A stretch of 38,435 nt of DNA from Planctomycetaceae bacterium (GTDB lineage Bacteria; Planctomycetota; Planctomycetia; Pirellulales; PNKZ01): positions 1 through 38,435 of the forward strand of contig JAEUIN010000104.1 in the NCBI GenBank assembly GCA_016793115.1, in the 5' to 3' direction. The number at the start of each line of letters is the position of its first letter. The first letter of the stretch is position 1. Shown in pieces: positions 6,991-16,600 of this stretch. The notes under the pieces were generated by a model. It was not told where the DNA came from. It ran no database searches and was given only the letters and a program-made list of their open reading frames with translations. The position numbers and the translations under genes are program-made.

Positions 6991-8820
6991 TCAGCGCGCC
7001 GCGTTCAAATCCGCCAGCGCCGTGGCGCGAAGCGCCGCCGCGCGGCGATCGTGCGGGGCCACGGCGAGCGCTTCGTCGTACATCCGCACCGCGTCCTCAA
7101 ATCGGCCGGCGCGGGCGGCGATGTTGCCGAGGTTGATCAGCGCTTCGACGCTCGACGGATCGCATTCCAACGCGCGGCGAAACAACTCCGCGGCCCGCCC
7201 CGCGTCGATCGTCCGCACGGCGACGCCGAGATTGAGATAGGCTTTGGCACTTTGCGGCATCTCGGCGACGGCGCGGGCCAGATGCTCCAGCGCCCCGGCC
7301 TGATCGCCAAGTCGCAACAGCGCGCTGCCCAGCACGATATGGGCCTTGCCGTAATCCGGGTCGATCGCAAGGATGCGCCGCGCGGTCGCCGCCGCGGCCG
7401 CGAAGTCGTCGGCCTCGAACTGCGCCGTCGCGAGATTCGTGAGCACGGCCGGCGCGTGCGACGCCGTTCGCGCGGCGTCCGTCCACATCGCGAGCTTCGA
7501 ACGGTAGACCTCGTTACGAGCATGCGTGGTCGCGGCGAGCGCGGCGACCGTGATGAGCCCCGCCGCAACTCCGACGCGCGGCACCCAAGCGGCCGACGAT
7601 GACGACTCGAACCGTCGCTGCAGTTCCACCGCGCCGACGACGACCGCGCCCGCGAGGCCTGCCAGGCTGAGATACATCCGGTGCTCGGCGGCGAGCGCGG
7701 CGACCGGGATCACGCTCGACGTCGGCACGAGCGGCAATACGACGGCGGCGAGCAGCCACAGAGCCGGCCGGCTGCCGCGCGTCGCCGCGAGATACGCTCC
7801 GACGAGCGACACGAGCACGACGACCGGCACGACGACTTGAAGCGGATCATCGATGAACTCCCACCAGTAATCGAGGCACTGGCCCGCCGGCCAGACGGTG
7901 AGCCGCAGATAGCGCAGCAACACTTCCGGCTGCGTCAGCGCGTAGTCGAGCCGGCTGATCGGATCGCGAAACTCGAGATAGCGATCCCCTTGCGTCGCCA
8001 AAAACACGAGCAGCGGCAGATACGAGGCGGCGAGCGCCGCGTAGAACCACGGTCGCCGGCGGAGCGCCGCGAGCGGTGCGCGGGGCGTGAGCAACACGTC
8101 GTACAGAAAAACGAGCGGCGGCAGCGCCACGGCCGATTCCTTGCACAGCATCCCCGCCGTGGCCGCGGCCGCGCACACCGTGAGCCACGTGCGCTCCCGC
8201 CGGGCCGACTCGCCGGCGCGAATGAAGGCATAGAGCCCGCCCAAGAAGCAAAGCGCCATCAAACATTCCATCCGCTGGTACACATACGTCACGGCCTGCG
8301 TTTGCAGCGGATGCACGGCCCACAGCGCGGCGACGAACCAGGCCATGGGCAACGCGAAGCGGCCGTAGCGCGGGGCGAGCGCCGGCTTCAAAAGCGTCCG
8401 CCGCGCGATGCCGAACACCAGCAAAGCGTCGGCGAGATGAATCGCGACGTTCGTCAGATGAAAGCCCGGCAGCCAATCGCCCCAGAGCGCGTAGTCGATC
8501 GCGAAGGTGTAATAAGGAATCGGCCGCGGCGGCAGCGTCTTGCCGCCGAGCATCGCCTCATACGGCGGCCAGAGCCGGCGAATCGCCGGGTTTTCGCCGA
8601 TCTCCGTGACGTCGTCGAACACGAGCACGCCGGCGAAGCTGTTCGCATAGGCGGCGAGCCCCACGAACACCAGCGCGGCCGCGGCCAAGCGGACGGCGCG
8701 GCGCGAGCCGCCGGCCTCTTCGCCGCCGGCGGGCGCGGTCGTCGCGGCCTTGTCCCCGGCGCTCGTCTGCGGTTCGGCCGGCAAGTCACCGCGCCGCGGC
8801 GGCCGTCGCGCGGTCTTCAT
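6991..8820 (-). CDS. TMTC-like membrane glycosyltransferase with C-terminal TPRs
   Basis: A 609-residue protein. After a polar N-terminus (1-40) come many hydrophobic helices (from residue 43 to about 440). Signatures typical of GT-C/TMTC (DUF1736-type) proteins are visible: FDD (68-70) after the first helix, [15 protein letters not shown] (120-134), [14 protein letters not shown] (170-183) and KESAVALPP (227-235). Residues 465-609 are TPRs ([47 protein letters not shown]). TMTC proteins transfer mannose in eukaryotes; bacterial members are mostly uncharacterised and probably use a lipid-linked sugar. The start codon lies 35 bp inside the end of the oxidoreductase gene, so translation is likely coupled. 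Confidence 0.85.
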   Translation of the reverse strand: MKTARRPPRRGDLPAEPQTSAGDKAATTAPAGGEEAGGSRRAVRLAAAALVFVGLAAYANSFAGVLVFDDVTEIGENPAIRRLWPPYEAMLGGKTLPPRPIPYYTFAIDYALWGDWLPGFHLTNVAIHLADALLVFGIARRTLLKPALAPRYGRFALPMAWFVAALWAVHPLQTQAVTYVYQRMECLMALCFLGGLYAFIRAGESARRERTWLTVCAAAATAGMLCKESAVALPPLVFLYDVLLTPRAPLAALRRRPWFYAALAASYLPLLVFLATQGDRYLEFRDPISRLDYALTQPEVLLRYLRLTVWPAGQCLDYWWEFIDDPLQVVVPVVVLVSLVGAYLAATRGSRPALWLLAAVVLPLVPTSSVIPVAALAAEHRMYLSLAGLAGAVVVGAVELQRRFESSSSAAWVPRVGVAAGLITVAALAATTHARNEVYRSKLAMWTDAARTASHAPAVLTNLATAQFEADDFAAAAATARRILAIDPDYGKAHIVLGSALLRLGDQAGALEHLARAVAEMPQSAKAYLNLGVAVRTIDAGRAAELFRRALECDPSSVEALINLGNIAARAGRFEDAVRMYDEALAVAPHDRRAAALRATALADLNAAR

Positions 8821-10381
8821 GGTATTCCTGCTCGGTGTTCACGTCCCAGATGTTGCGCTTATCGGTCCGCTCGGCGACGATGTTTTCCACGGCCGTCATG
8901 GCCGTGAGCATCGAGTGGTCCTGATTGTTGTAGCGGTGCATGCCGTTGCGGCCGATCAAGAACAAGTTCTCGAACCGGTCGAGCCGCTCGCGCAGCGCGT
9001 CGAACCGGTCGTAGCTGCCGAAGTATGCCGGGTAGGTCTTCGGCACGCGAATGACCGTGGCGTCGCGCACCTGAGCGGCGTCGATGATGCCGATCTTCGC
9101 CAACTCCCGCGCGCCGAACTCGGCCATCTCGTCGTCCGGCTTGGTCCAGATGTCGTCGCCGGCGTTGCAGAAATATTCGAGCCCGATCCACACGGTCCGC
9201 CGGTCGGCGACCATCCACGGACTCCAATTGTTGAAGATCTGCAACCGACCGACGCGAACGTCGGGCTCTTGGATATAAATCCAGTTGTCGCTCGGGTAGG
9301 GACGATCCGGCGCGTCGCGGTCGCGAATCTTCAGCTCCGGCAGCAACAGCCCGACCGTCACGAAATCGCGGTACACCAAGCCTTCGCCGACCGTGCGGGC
9401 CTCGGCGCCGAGATCGACGTCGAGCGAGCGGGCCAACGTCTTCATCGGCATCGTCGAGAACACGTAGTCGCCGGCGATCGTCTCGGTTTGCTGCGTGGTG
9501 AGATCGCGCACCGCGACCTCGACGACCCGCTCGCCTTCGGTGCGCAGGCCTTCGATGCGTTGCCGCAGCCGCACCTCGCCGCCGAGTTCTTCGACTTTGC
9601 GAGCGCAGGTCTCCCACATTTGGCCGGGGCCGAACTTGGGATAGAGAAACTGCTCGATGAGCGACGTTTCGACCCCCTTTTGCCCGATGCCGCCGGCCGC
9701 TCGAAACGGCTTGGCGAGCGCGTTCATCACCGCCTTGCCGACGCTGAGGCCCTTGATGCGCTGCGCGCCCCACTCGGCGCTGATCCGGTCGCACGGCACG
9801 CCCCAGACCTTTTCCGTGTACGACTGGAAGAAGGTGGCATACAGCTCGCGGCCGAAGCGATTGATGAGAAACTGTTCGAGATTCGTTTCCGGAGCGATCG
9901 GCCGGGCGCGGGCCTTGAAATAACTCGCGCCGATCCGACCGGTCCGCACGAGGCCCAGGTTCGCGAGCGTGCCGCCGCTGAGCGAAATCGGATAGTCGTA
10001 GAATTTGCGATCGTAGTAGATGCGGCTCCGCCGCGGACGGACGAGCATTACGTCGTCGCTTTCCGCAGGGTCGGGTCCGTCGGAGTCGACAAGCAAGTCG
10101 CGTGTCTTGTTTTGATAGCCGAGCCGCACGTCGCCGGCGGCGAGTCGCTCGACGGGGAGCATTTGCGTCCACCAATCCATCACGCGATCGCTGCGCGAGA
10201 AGAAGCGGTGGCCGCCGATGTCGATCCGGTTCCCCTTGTAGTTCACCGTGCGGGAAATGCCGCCGACTTGATCGTCTTGCTCCAACACCAGCGGCACGAC
10301 GTCCGTCTGCCGCAACAACTCATAAGCCGCGGTCAAACCGGCCGGGCCTGCTCCAATGATGATCGCGCGCCGAGTGCTCAT
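8786..10381 (-). CDS. FAD-dependent oxidoreductase, UDP-galactopyranose mutase/amine oxidase-like
   Basis: A 531-residue protein starting at the ATG at 10381; the frame extends 19 codons upstream only to a TTG. The dinucleotide-binding motif [16 protein letters not shown] is at residues 7-22, followed by the acidic end of the second strand (LEQDDQVGG, 33-41) and GGHRFFS (56-62), as in UDP-galactopyranose mutase and related amine-oxidase-fold proteins. The C-terminus has [21 protein letters not shown], which fits the second FAD-contact segment. The substrate is not evident. The family is often found beside polysaccharide genes, and the downstream overlapping gene is a predicted membrane glycosyltransferase, so nucleotide-sugar or lipid-sugar chemistry is the best guess. 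Confidence 0.85.
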   Translation of the reverse strand: MSTRRAIIIGAGPAGLTAAYELLRQTDVVPLVLEQDDQVGGISRTVNYKGNRIDIGGHRFFSRSDRVMDWWTQMLPVERLAAGDVRLGYQNKTRDLLVDSDGPDPAESDDVMLVRPRRSRIYYDRKFYDYPISLSGGTLANLGLVRTGRIGASYFKARARPIAPETNLEQFLINRFGRELYATFFQSYTEKVWGVPCDRISAEWGAQRIKGLSVGKAVMNALAKPFRAAGGIGQKGVETSLIEQFLYPKFGPGQMWETCARKVEELGGEVRLRQRIEGLRTEGERVVEVAVRDLTTQQTETIAGDYVFSTMPMKTLARSLDVDLGAEARTVGEGLVYRDFVTVGLLLPELKIRDRDAPDRPYPSDNWIYIQEPDVRVGRLQIFNNWSPWMVADRRTVWIGLEYFCNAGDDIWTKPDDEMAEFGARELAKIGIIDAAQVRDATVIRVPKTYPAYFGSYDRFDALRERLDRFENLFLIGRNGMHRYNNQDHSMLTAMTAVENIVAERTDKRNIWDVNTEQEYHEDRATAAAAR

Positions 10382-10528
10382 AGCCGAACGAAGTCGCCGT
10401 TGCTTGCGAAGAAAGCGTGATGAGAAACGCACCCTCAATCTAGCGGCGACCGACTCGCGCCCGGCGTCAGTCTTGGTTTAAGGTTTCATGAGCGCGCGGT
10501 TAGCAAAGCCGGACTGGGTCGAATCCGC

Positions 10529-10590
10529 GTAGGGTGGGTCGAGGCGATTCGTCGCGAAAGCGACGAACCGCGGAGGCCCTCGCGGAATGC
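10529..10590 (-). repeat. Family B repeat, copy (inverted)
   Basis: GTAGGGTGGGTCGAGGCG followed by the TTCGTCGC-GAAA-GCGACGAA hairpin and CGCGGAGGCCC. It is nearly the reverse complement of the unit at 530-588 and is likewise next to a family A unit. Confidence 0.85.
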
Positions 10591-10605
10591 AGCCTCGTAT
10601 CTCCC

Positions 10606-10690
10606 CTCCACACCTCTCCCGCTGGGAGAGGTCGCCGCGCAGCGGCGGGTGAGGGCCGGGTTGCGTAACGGTTGGCGACGAAGATTCCTC
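10606..10690 (-). repeat. Family A repeat, copy 4 (inverted)
   Basis: CTCCACACCTCTCCC hairpin, GCCGCGCAGCGGCGGGTGAG and GGTTGGCGACGAAGAT. With the adjacent P4 at 10713-10730 it reproduces, inverted, the P4-A pairing at 387-511. Confidence 0.85.
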
Positions 10691-10712
10691 GACGTCGCAG
10701 CGCAATATGTCA

Positions 10713-10933
10713 CCGTCCCGGCAGGGACGGAAAGCCATTAGCCGGTGGTCGAGGCCGTAGGCCGACACCACCGGTACCCGGCACAAAAGTGGGAGGGGCA
10801 TCCCGGAGGGATGCCAAGATGAAGCCGGCGCTCTCGGCATCCCTCCGGGATGCCCCAATCGAACTTGCAATTCATAACCGGTGGTGGCGCTGCGCTGACC
10901 ACCGGCTACTATCTCGGAACCCTCCGGGTTCCC
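10713..10933 (+). repeat. Palindrome cassette II, without transposase (P4-P2-P3-P3rev-P2rev-P1)
   Basis: P4 lies at 10713-10730, P2 at 10739-10775, P3 at 10797-10815, P3 reversed at 10836-10854, P2 reversed at 10877-10908 and P1 at 10916-10933. The 20-bp spacer between the P3 hairpins (10816-10835) contains GAAGCCG, which also occurs just before the transposase start codon (11098-11104), followed by GCGCTCTC, which also occurs just after the transposase stop codon (11560-11567). It therefore reads as an internal-deletion version of the adjacent complete cassette. Confidence 0.85.
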
Positions 10934-10975
10934 ATACCCTCACGCTCTGACGTCGATAGAACTGCGACTCCAAAC

Positions 10976-11670
10976 GTCCCCGTCCCGGCAGGGACGGCAA
11001 GCCATTAGCCGGTGGTCGAGGCCGCAGGCCGACACCACCGGTACCCGGCACAGGGCGATGAGGGCATCCCGGAGGGACGCCCAGAGCCCCTTTTCCCGAA
11101 GCCGCGATGTCATCCACCTACACGAGCCTGCACTATCATCTCGTCTTTAGCACGAAGCATCGTCGCCCCTGCATCGACGAGACGTGGCGCGTTCGATTGC
11201 ACGAATATCTCGGCGGGATTGTTCGCGGACTCGACGGCCACCCGCAACAGATCGGCGGCTTCGACGATCATGTCCACCTCCTTGTCGGGCTCACGTCGAG
11301 CCATACGCTGAAAGACTTTCTCCGTGATCTGAAGAGAACTTCGTCGCAGTGGGTTCACGACGAACTCCGCCGCCCCGACTTCGCTTGGCAGGAGGGCTAT
11401 TCGGCGTTCACCGTGAGCGCGACGGCGCGCGACGACGTCGCCCGCTATATCGCCAATCAGGTCGAGCACCATCGATCGCTCAGCTTCCGCGACGAGTTGA
11501 TTCAACTCTTGCAACGAGCCGGGATCGAATACGACCCGCGGTATTTGGATTAGCGCCGAGCGCTCTCGGCATCCCTCCGGGATGCCCTGTTGGAGTCCGG
11601 ATCGCGATCCGGTGGTGTCGGCCTACGGCCTCGACCACCGGCTACCGTCTGGGGAACCTTCCGGGTTCCG
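10976..11670 (+). mobile_element. Complete palindrome cassette III with IS200-like transposase
   Basis: The hairpins are P4 (10976-10996), P2 (11006-11041) and P3 (11062-11082, one stem mismatch), then the transposase gene, then P3 reversed (11568-11586), P2 reversed (11609-11644) and P1 (11651-11670). P3 lies 24 bp before the start codon and P3 reversed 14 bp after the stop codon. The order matches the two cassettes that lack the gene. HUH transposases of the IS200/RAYT group act on hairpins of single-stranded DNA, so P3 and perhaps P2 are the likely recognition structures. The true cleavage ends cannot be placed from this sequence. Confidence 0.75.
11107..11553 (+). CDS. IS200-like/RAYT-type HUH transposase
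   Basis: A 148-residue protein of the Y1 transposase family (IS200-like, PF01797 type). The HUH motif is H55-V56-H57 in GGFDDHVHLLVGL. The probable catalytic tyrosine is Y114 in ARYIANQVEHHRSLSFRDEL. The N-terminal strand SLHYHLVFSTKHRR and the WQEGYSAFTVS segment are typical. The reading frame looks complete and undamaged at about the usual family length (130-170 residues), so it may be active. It lacks an accompanying tnpB gene. It is embedded between two copies of the P3 hairpin, and many related palindromes lie within 1 kb. Both IS200-like TnpA and REP-associated transposase are possible labels; the repeat context favours the latter. I see no obvious ribosome binding site. Confidence 0.93.
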   Translation: MSSTYTSLHYHLVFSTKHRRPCIDETWRVRLHEYLGGIVRGLDGHPQQIGGFDDHVHLLVGLTSSHTLKDFLRDLKRTSSQWVHDELRRPDFAWQEGYSAFTVSATARDDVARYIANQVEHHRSLSFRDELIQLLQRAGIEYDPRYLD

Positions 11671-11689
11671 TTGCGTGTCCGAGCGACTT

Positions 11690-11770
11690 CCCCACACCTC
11701 TCCCGCTGGGAGAGGTCGCCGCGCAGCGGCGGGTGAGGGACGGGTTGCGCAAAGTTTGGCGACGAGTTCC
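11690..11770 (-). repeat. Family A repeat, copy 5 (inverted)
   Basis: CCCCACACCTCTCCC hairpin, GCCGCGCAGCGGCGGGTGAG and AGTTTGGCGACGA, directly downstream of cassette III. Confidence 0.85.
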
Positions 11771-11896
11771 GCAAGGCGGCGCAGCGCGAAGCGCCTCGGA
11801 GCCGCGTACTTCAGGCGGCCCGTCGCGCTCGGCACGCCGACGTCGCGGCGCTGCGACGTCATGCGCGCACCCGGCGCCAAACGTCGCGCCGCGCGA

Positions 11897-11972
11897 CCCT
11901 CATCCGGCCCTGCGGGCCACCTTCTCCCGGCGGGAGAAGGGTTTCCTTAACACCTCTCCCAAGAGGAGAGGT
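11897..11972 (+). repeat. Family A variant hairpins before the VWA gene end
   Basis: CTCATCCGGCCCTGCGGGCC with CCTTCTCC/GGAGAAGG, then a further short hairpin CCTCTCC-CAAGA-GGAGAGG at 11953-11971, which stops 2 bp before the stop codon of the minus-strand VWA gene. No T-run follows on either strand, so it is not a classical intrinsic terminator. Confidence 0.7.
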
Positions 11973-11973
11973 A

Positions 11974-13200
11974 TCACGGCACGTAGATGTATTTGCCGCC
12001 GGTGACGCGGGCGATGGTTTGCAGCGTTTTTTCCCCTTCGGTGCTCTCGAAGGCGATCGTGTGGATCGGAATCTTTTTCGATTCACTCGGCTGCGCGGCG
12101 ATGATCTTTTGGAGCACGGCTTCGCTGAATTCGCCGTCGGTCAACAGATAAATGGCGTCGGGCTTTTGCCGCAGCGCCATCGCCAGGCCGTCCCACGGTT
12201 CGGTGAAGCCGGCAGGCACCGCGCCCAGGATCCAGCGGACCGTGGTCTCCATTTGCTTCGGCTTCACGTCGACGAGCTTCCGCTCGGGCATCGGGAACGT
12301 CTGCGTGTTGAAGAACACGATGAAATACTTCTGGCCGTAGCCGAGCCCGCGCACGGAGCGAATGAGTTCGTCGCGGCAGCGCAGATAGCGATCGTTTTTC
12401 GCCATGCTGCCGGAGGTGTCGACGACGTAGCAGAACTTCTTGCCGTCGGCCTTGACGCCGAAGAACGTGGCCTCGGTCTTGAGTTCGCCGACTTCGCCGA
12501 GCATGTGGTCGCCGTAGGCTTTGTCGGTGCCGAAGCCGGTGCCGCCCGCCGCGGCGACGGCAGGAATCCGCGGCGCGACGACGGCGACTTGCAATCCGCC
12601 GAAGACGCCTCCGCCTCGTCCGCCGCCGGAGCCGGCCGAGCCGCTGCCGCTGCCGACCGAGTTGGCCGTGCTCTTCACTTGCGGAGTCTTCGCTTCGATC
12701 TTGGCGACGACCGGCGGATCGATGCGCGGCCGCTCGGGATTGACGACGGCGACTTCGAGCGGCGGCAGGGGCGGCTCGACGTGTTTCACTTCCGCGGTGA
12801 CGAATGCGCCTAAGACGATGAGCAACACGAAGTGCGTGAGGCCGCTCGCGAACCCGGCCGTGAGCCCGCGGCGCATGTGCCAGAGCCATTCGCCGAGTCC
12901 GGGGAACAGCGCGCCGACTTGGTTCGCCTCGCCGCGCGGCACCGAGGCCGACAGCCGGACGGCGCGCGGGTCTTGATGCGCCGGCGGAGCGGGCGCGAAC
13001 GAGAGGGCGTCGTCGGCACCGACCGGCACGGCCGTAAGCAGCGCACCGCCGGGCGTCGCCGACGCGGAGGGTTGCTGAGCTCGCGCGGGCGTCGCGCGCT
13101 GCGAAGCAGTCGGCTCGTCTTGCACCGGCACGGCGACCAGCAACGTCGATGACGTCGGGCCTAACGCCGAACGGTCGTGGACCGCGGACGAACTCGCCAC
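11974..13200 (-). CDS. Membrane-anchored von Willebrand factor A domain protein
   Basis: 408 residues from a GTG at 13200, which has GAGGT about 10 nt upstream. An ATG at 13437 in the same frame lies inside a repeat and is unlikely. Residues 1-110 are Pro/Ala/Ser-rich, 122-137 form one transmembrane helix (LTHFVLLIVLGAFVTA) and 180-225 are a Gly/Ser-rich linker. Residues 255-408 are a VWA domain with the metal-site motif DTSGSM (261-266), a probable Thr in GFTEP and TDGEF (354-358). VWA domains bind protein partners through a metal ion; here it probably faces the periplasm. Similar planctomycete proteins are of unknown role. Confidence 0.82.
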   Translation of the reverse strand: MASSSAVHDRSALGPTSSTLLVAVPVQDEPTASQRATPARAQQPSASATPGGALLTAVPVGADDALSFAPAPPAHQDPRAVRLSASVPRGEANQVGALFPGLGEWLWHMRRGLTAGFASGLTHFVLLIVLGAFVTAEVKHVEPPLPPLEVAVVNPERPRIDPPVVAKIEAKTPQVKSTANSVGSGSGSAGSGGGRGGGVFGGLQVAVVAPRIPAVAAAGGTGFGTDKAYGDHMLGEVGELKTEATFFGVKADGKKFCYVVDTSGSMAKNDRYLRCRDELIRSVRGLGYGQKYFIVFFNTQTFPMPERKLVDVKPKQMETTVRWILGAVPAGFTEPWDGLAMALRQKPDAIYLLTDGEFSEAVLQKIIAAQPSESKKIPIHTIAFESTEGEKTLQTIARVTGGKYIYVP

Positions 13201-13369
13201 CGGATGTTGACCTCGAAGAAATGCCGGACGCACCGACGGCCGGGCCGACCGGACCCGCAGGCCGGCGACAGAACCATTATACACCGTCGGCAAAGCCGAC
13301 CGCGCCCCTGAAGTTGCCGCAAACCGCTCAACTCCATCGGGTGGTCGAAACGCACCGGTTGTGCGATCT

Positions 13370-13589
13370 GTAGGGTGGGTCGAGCGCAGCGAGGCCCACG
13401 CGGCGTGCGGGCCGTCCCTGCCGGGACCGTGACGCATGACGCTGCGACGCCGTTGATCTTCGTCGCCAATCTTTACGCAACCCGCCCCTCACCCGCCGCT
13501 GCGCGGCGACCTCTCCCAGAGGGAGAGGTATGGGGACGAACTGCGAGCGCACATTCCGCGTGGGCCTCGCTGCGCTCGACCCACCCTAC
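13370..13589. repeat. Family B inverted pair enclosing P4 and family A
   Basis: A 37-bp family B arm at 13370-13406 and its inverted copy at 13553-13589 match at about 35 positions. Between them are a P4-like palindrome (about 13411-13429) and a family A unit (13455-13536). The structure lies 22 bp beyond the stop codon of the kinase gene and in the upstream region of the VWA gene. Confidence 0.8.
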
Positions 13590-13611
13590 GCCGCGCAGCT
13601 TCGGCCGGCTA

Positions 13612-16600
13612 CTACGGCAGCGGGATTGGTGCGGGGAGGGCGTAGGGGGTCGCCGGCCAGACGGCCGTTTTGCGGCGGGCGTCGAGCGTTGCGGCCAGGG
13701 CGCGGCCGTCGCGGCGGAAGGCGATCGGGGCCGAGCAGCCGTCGAGCGTGGCGTGGACTTGGCCCGACTCGACGTCCCAGAGTTTCACTTCGCCGGTCGG
13801 CTGGATCCAGCGTCCGCCCGAGGCCGAGGCCACGAGCCGGCCGTCGGGCGTGAACGCGACGGCATACACGCCGCCGCTGTGGCCGCGGAGCACGTGCGCC
13901 GGGGCGCGTTTGTCGACGTCCCACAAGGTGACGCAGCCGGAATCGTCGCCGGCGGCGAGGAGCCGGCCGCGCGGCGCGAAGGCGAGCGCATGCACGGGGC
14001 GCGTCGGCTCCGTCGGCAGCGCGGCGACGAACTGCAGCCGCCGGGCGTCGTAAAGCTTCAGCGCTTCGTCGCGGGCCGCGGTCGCGACGAGCGGCGCGCC
14101 GTCGCCGGCGTCATCGTCGGGCGAGAGCGCGAGCGCTTGGATCGCGCCCGTATGCGCGGCGACTTCGAGCGCCGGCTTTTCTTCGTCGAGCCGATAGCGA
14201 CGGAGCCGGCCTTCGGCGTCGCCCGTGTAGAAGGCTTCGCCGCGCGCGTCGACCGCCAGGGCGACGACCCACGCGCCGTGGTCCCAACTGCGGAGTTGCT
14301 TACCGGAGGCGACGTCCCACAGCCGCGCGGTGTTGTCTTCGGCGCAGGAAAGAAGTTGCTTGTCGCCCGGCAGGAAGGCGAGCCCGCGCACGGCGGCGGC
14401 ATGGCCTGCGAGCGTGCGCGGCTTGGCGTGGGGGTCGGCCGCGGGATCGTGGAGGCGAATGACGCCGTCGGCTCCGGCGGCGGCGAGGAGCGTGCCGTCG
14501 TGCGAGTAGGTCGTCGTCCAGGTTTTGAACTCGTCGCCGTCGAAGAGTTGCGGGAGGCGCACGCCCGGCACGTCCCACACTTTCACGCTGCGATCGTCGC
14601 TCGTGCTGACGACGCCGGCACCGTCGGGCAGGAAGGTGAGCGACGTGATGCGCGACGTGTGGCCGCGATACTCGGCCGTGACTTCGAGCGCGGCGAGCTT
14701 CACGATGCGGAGGAGTTGATCGGCCGTGGCGTAGGCGAAGTAGTCGCCTTGGGGACTCAGCGCCGCGAGCCGCGCGAAGCCTTCGGGGAGCGCGAGCGGG
14801 CGGGCCGAGGCCGGCTTGTCGAGCGACCAGAGTTCCAAGCGTCCGGTCGCGGCGTCGACGGCGAGCATCCGCTTGCCGTCGGGCCCGACGCTGAACGAAG
14901 CCGCGCCCGAGCCGGGACCGAACTCTTGCGCGATGGTGCGGCCGTCGATGGAGTCGATCCAACGGACGCCGCCGCCGGCGAGCCCGAGCACGAGCGTTTG
15001 CTCGTCGGCCGCGGCGGCGAGCGCGAGGATCTCGCCGCTTTCGGCGACCGGCCAATCGGCGATCGGCGCGCCGGCGGGATCCCAGATGCGGATGTGGCCG
15101 TCGGCCGCGGCGGCGGCGAGCCAGCGTCCGCCGTTGAAGAACGTGAGCGCAACGATCGGTTCGGCCGGCCCCACGAGATTGCGCGGAGCGGCGCCGCCGG
15201 CGAAGTTCCAGAGGCGCGCGGAGCCGTCGGCATAAGCGGCGACGAGGCGCGAGCCGTCGGGCGAGAGGGCGACGACGGCGGCGTCGGCCGTGGCGACGGC
15301 GAGCGTGGCCTCGAGCGCGCCGTCGGCGAGGTTCCAAATGCGCAGCGTGTCGTCGAGCCCGACGGTGATGAGTTTGCCCTGGCTGTTGACGGCCGCCGCG
15401 GCGACCGGACCTTGGTGGCCTGCGAGGGTTCGGCGATCTTGGGAAGCCCGGCGAACGAGGTAACCCCAGGCGAAGTCACGCTCGGTCGGAGGACACCGCT
15501 CGACGTCGTACAACAGCGCCAAAGCCTGCTGCGGAGCCCGATCGACGAGCGCCTCGGCCTGGTTGAGCTGCATCGTGTAGAGGCTCCGATCGAGCCGGCG
15601 GACTTGGAGGGCGAGGTCCTTGGCCTGGCCGCTGATCTGCCGCTCTTGCAGGCGGGTGCGGTCGAGGGCTTTGCCGAGCTCGACGCCATACCAAGTGCCG
15701 CCGACGGCCAGGGCGACAAGCGCTACGACCGCGGTGGTCAACGAGGCGGCAAGCGCACGATGCCGGCCGGCCCACTTCCAGGCTCGTTCGATTGCGCCGA
15801 CGGGCCGCGCGGCGATCGGCTCGCCGGCCAAGAAGCGACGCAAGTCGTCGGCCAGCGCGGCGGCCGACGCATAGCGCCGGGCCGGGTCGCGCTCGAGGCA
15901 CTTCAAGCAGATCGTCGCGGCGTCGTGCGGGATGCTCGGCACGAGCGTGCGGGGCGACGGCGGATCGTAGTCGCGGGCCTGGCGGAGCGTGTCGAGCGGC
16001 GTGGCCCCCATGTGCGGCGGCCGGCCGGTGAGGAGTTCGTAGAAGACGGCGCCGAGTCCATAGAGATCGGCGGCGGGTTCGGCGCGGCTTGGATCGTCGA
16101 TCCGCTCCGGCGCGAGATAGCCGGGCGTGCCGGCAAGGGCCACGCTCGACAGGTGCGCCGCATCGGCTCCGGCCGCGGCGGCGAGCGGGTCGCTCGAGCC
16201 CGAGGGGGGCGGCGCCGCGTCGGCCAGGCTTTTCGGTAGGCGAGCCAAGCCGAAATCGGCGATCTTCGGCGCGCCGTCGCGCGTGAGCAGAATGTTCGCA
16301 GGCGTCAGATCGCAATGCACGATGCCGGCCCGATGCGCACAGTCGAGCGCTTCGGCAAGCTTCGAAACGAGTTGGGCTGCCTCGCGCGGCGCGCGGGGTC
16401 GGCCGGCGAGGGCGTCGCGGAGCGAGCCCCCTTCGACCAGCTCGAAGGCCGCGAAATGGCGACCGTCGGACGTTTCGCCCAGTTCGTAGAGCTGCACGAT
16501 GCCGGGATGCCTGAGCGCGGCGGCGGAGCGAACTTCATTGCGAAAACGATCGGCGAGCGCGCGATTCATTTCGCCGTGCAAGAGCTTCACGGCGGCGGGC

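Noticed and set aside
10529..11772. CRISPR array
   Set aside because: Repeats are palindromes of several families in both orientations with irregular spacing, and there are no unique equal-length spacers and no cas genes.
13201..13437. N-terminal extension of the VWA protein to the ATG at 13437
   Set aside because: The first codons lie inside a family B/P4 repeat and the extension lacks conserved sequence. The GTG at 13200 has a better ribosome binding signal. The start remains uncertain.
13375..16239. A 954-codon plus-strand frame
   Set aside because: It is antisense to the kinase-WD40 gene and Arg/Gly/Ala-rich without any recognisable domain.
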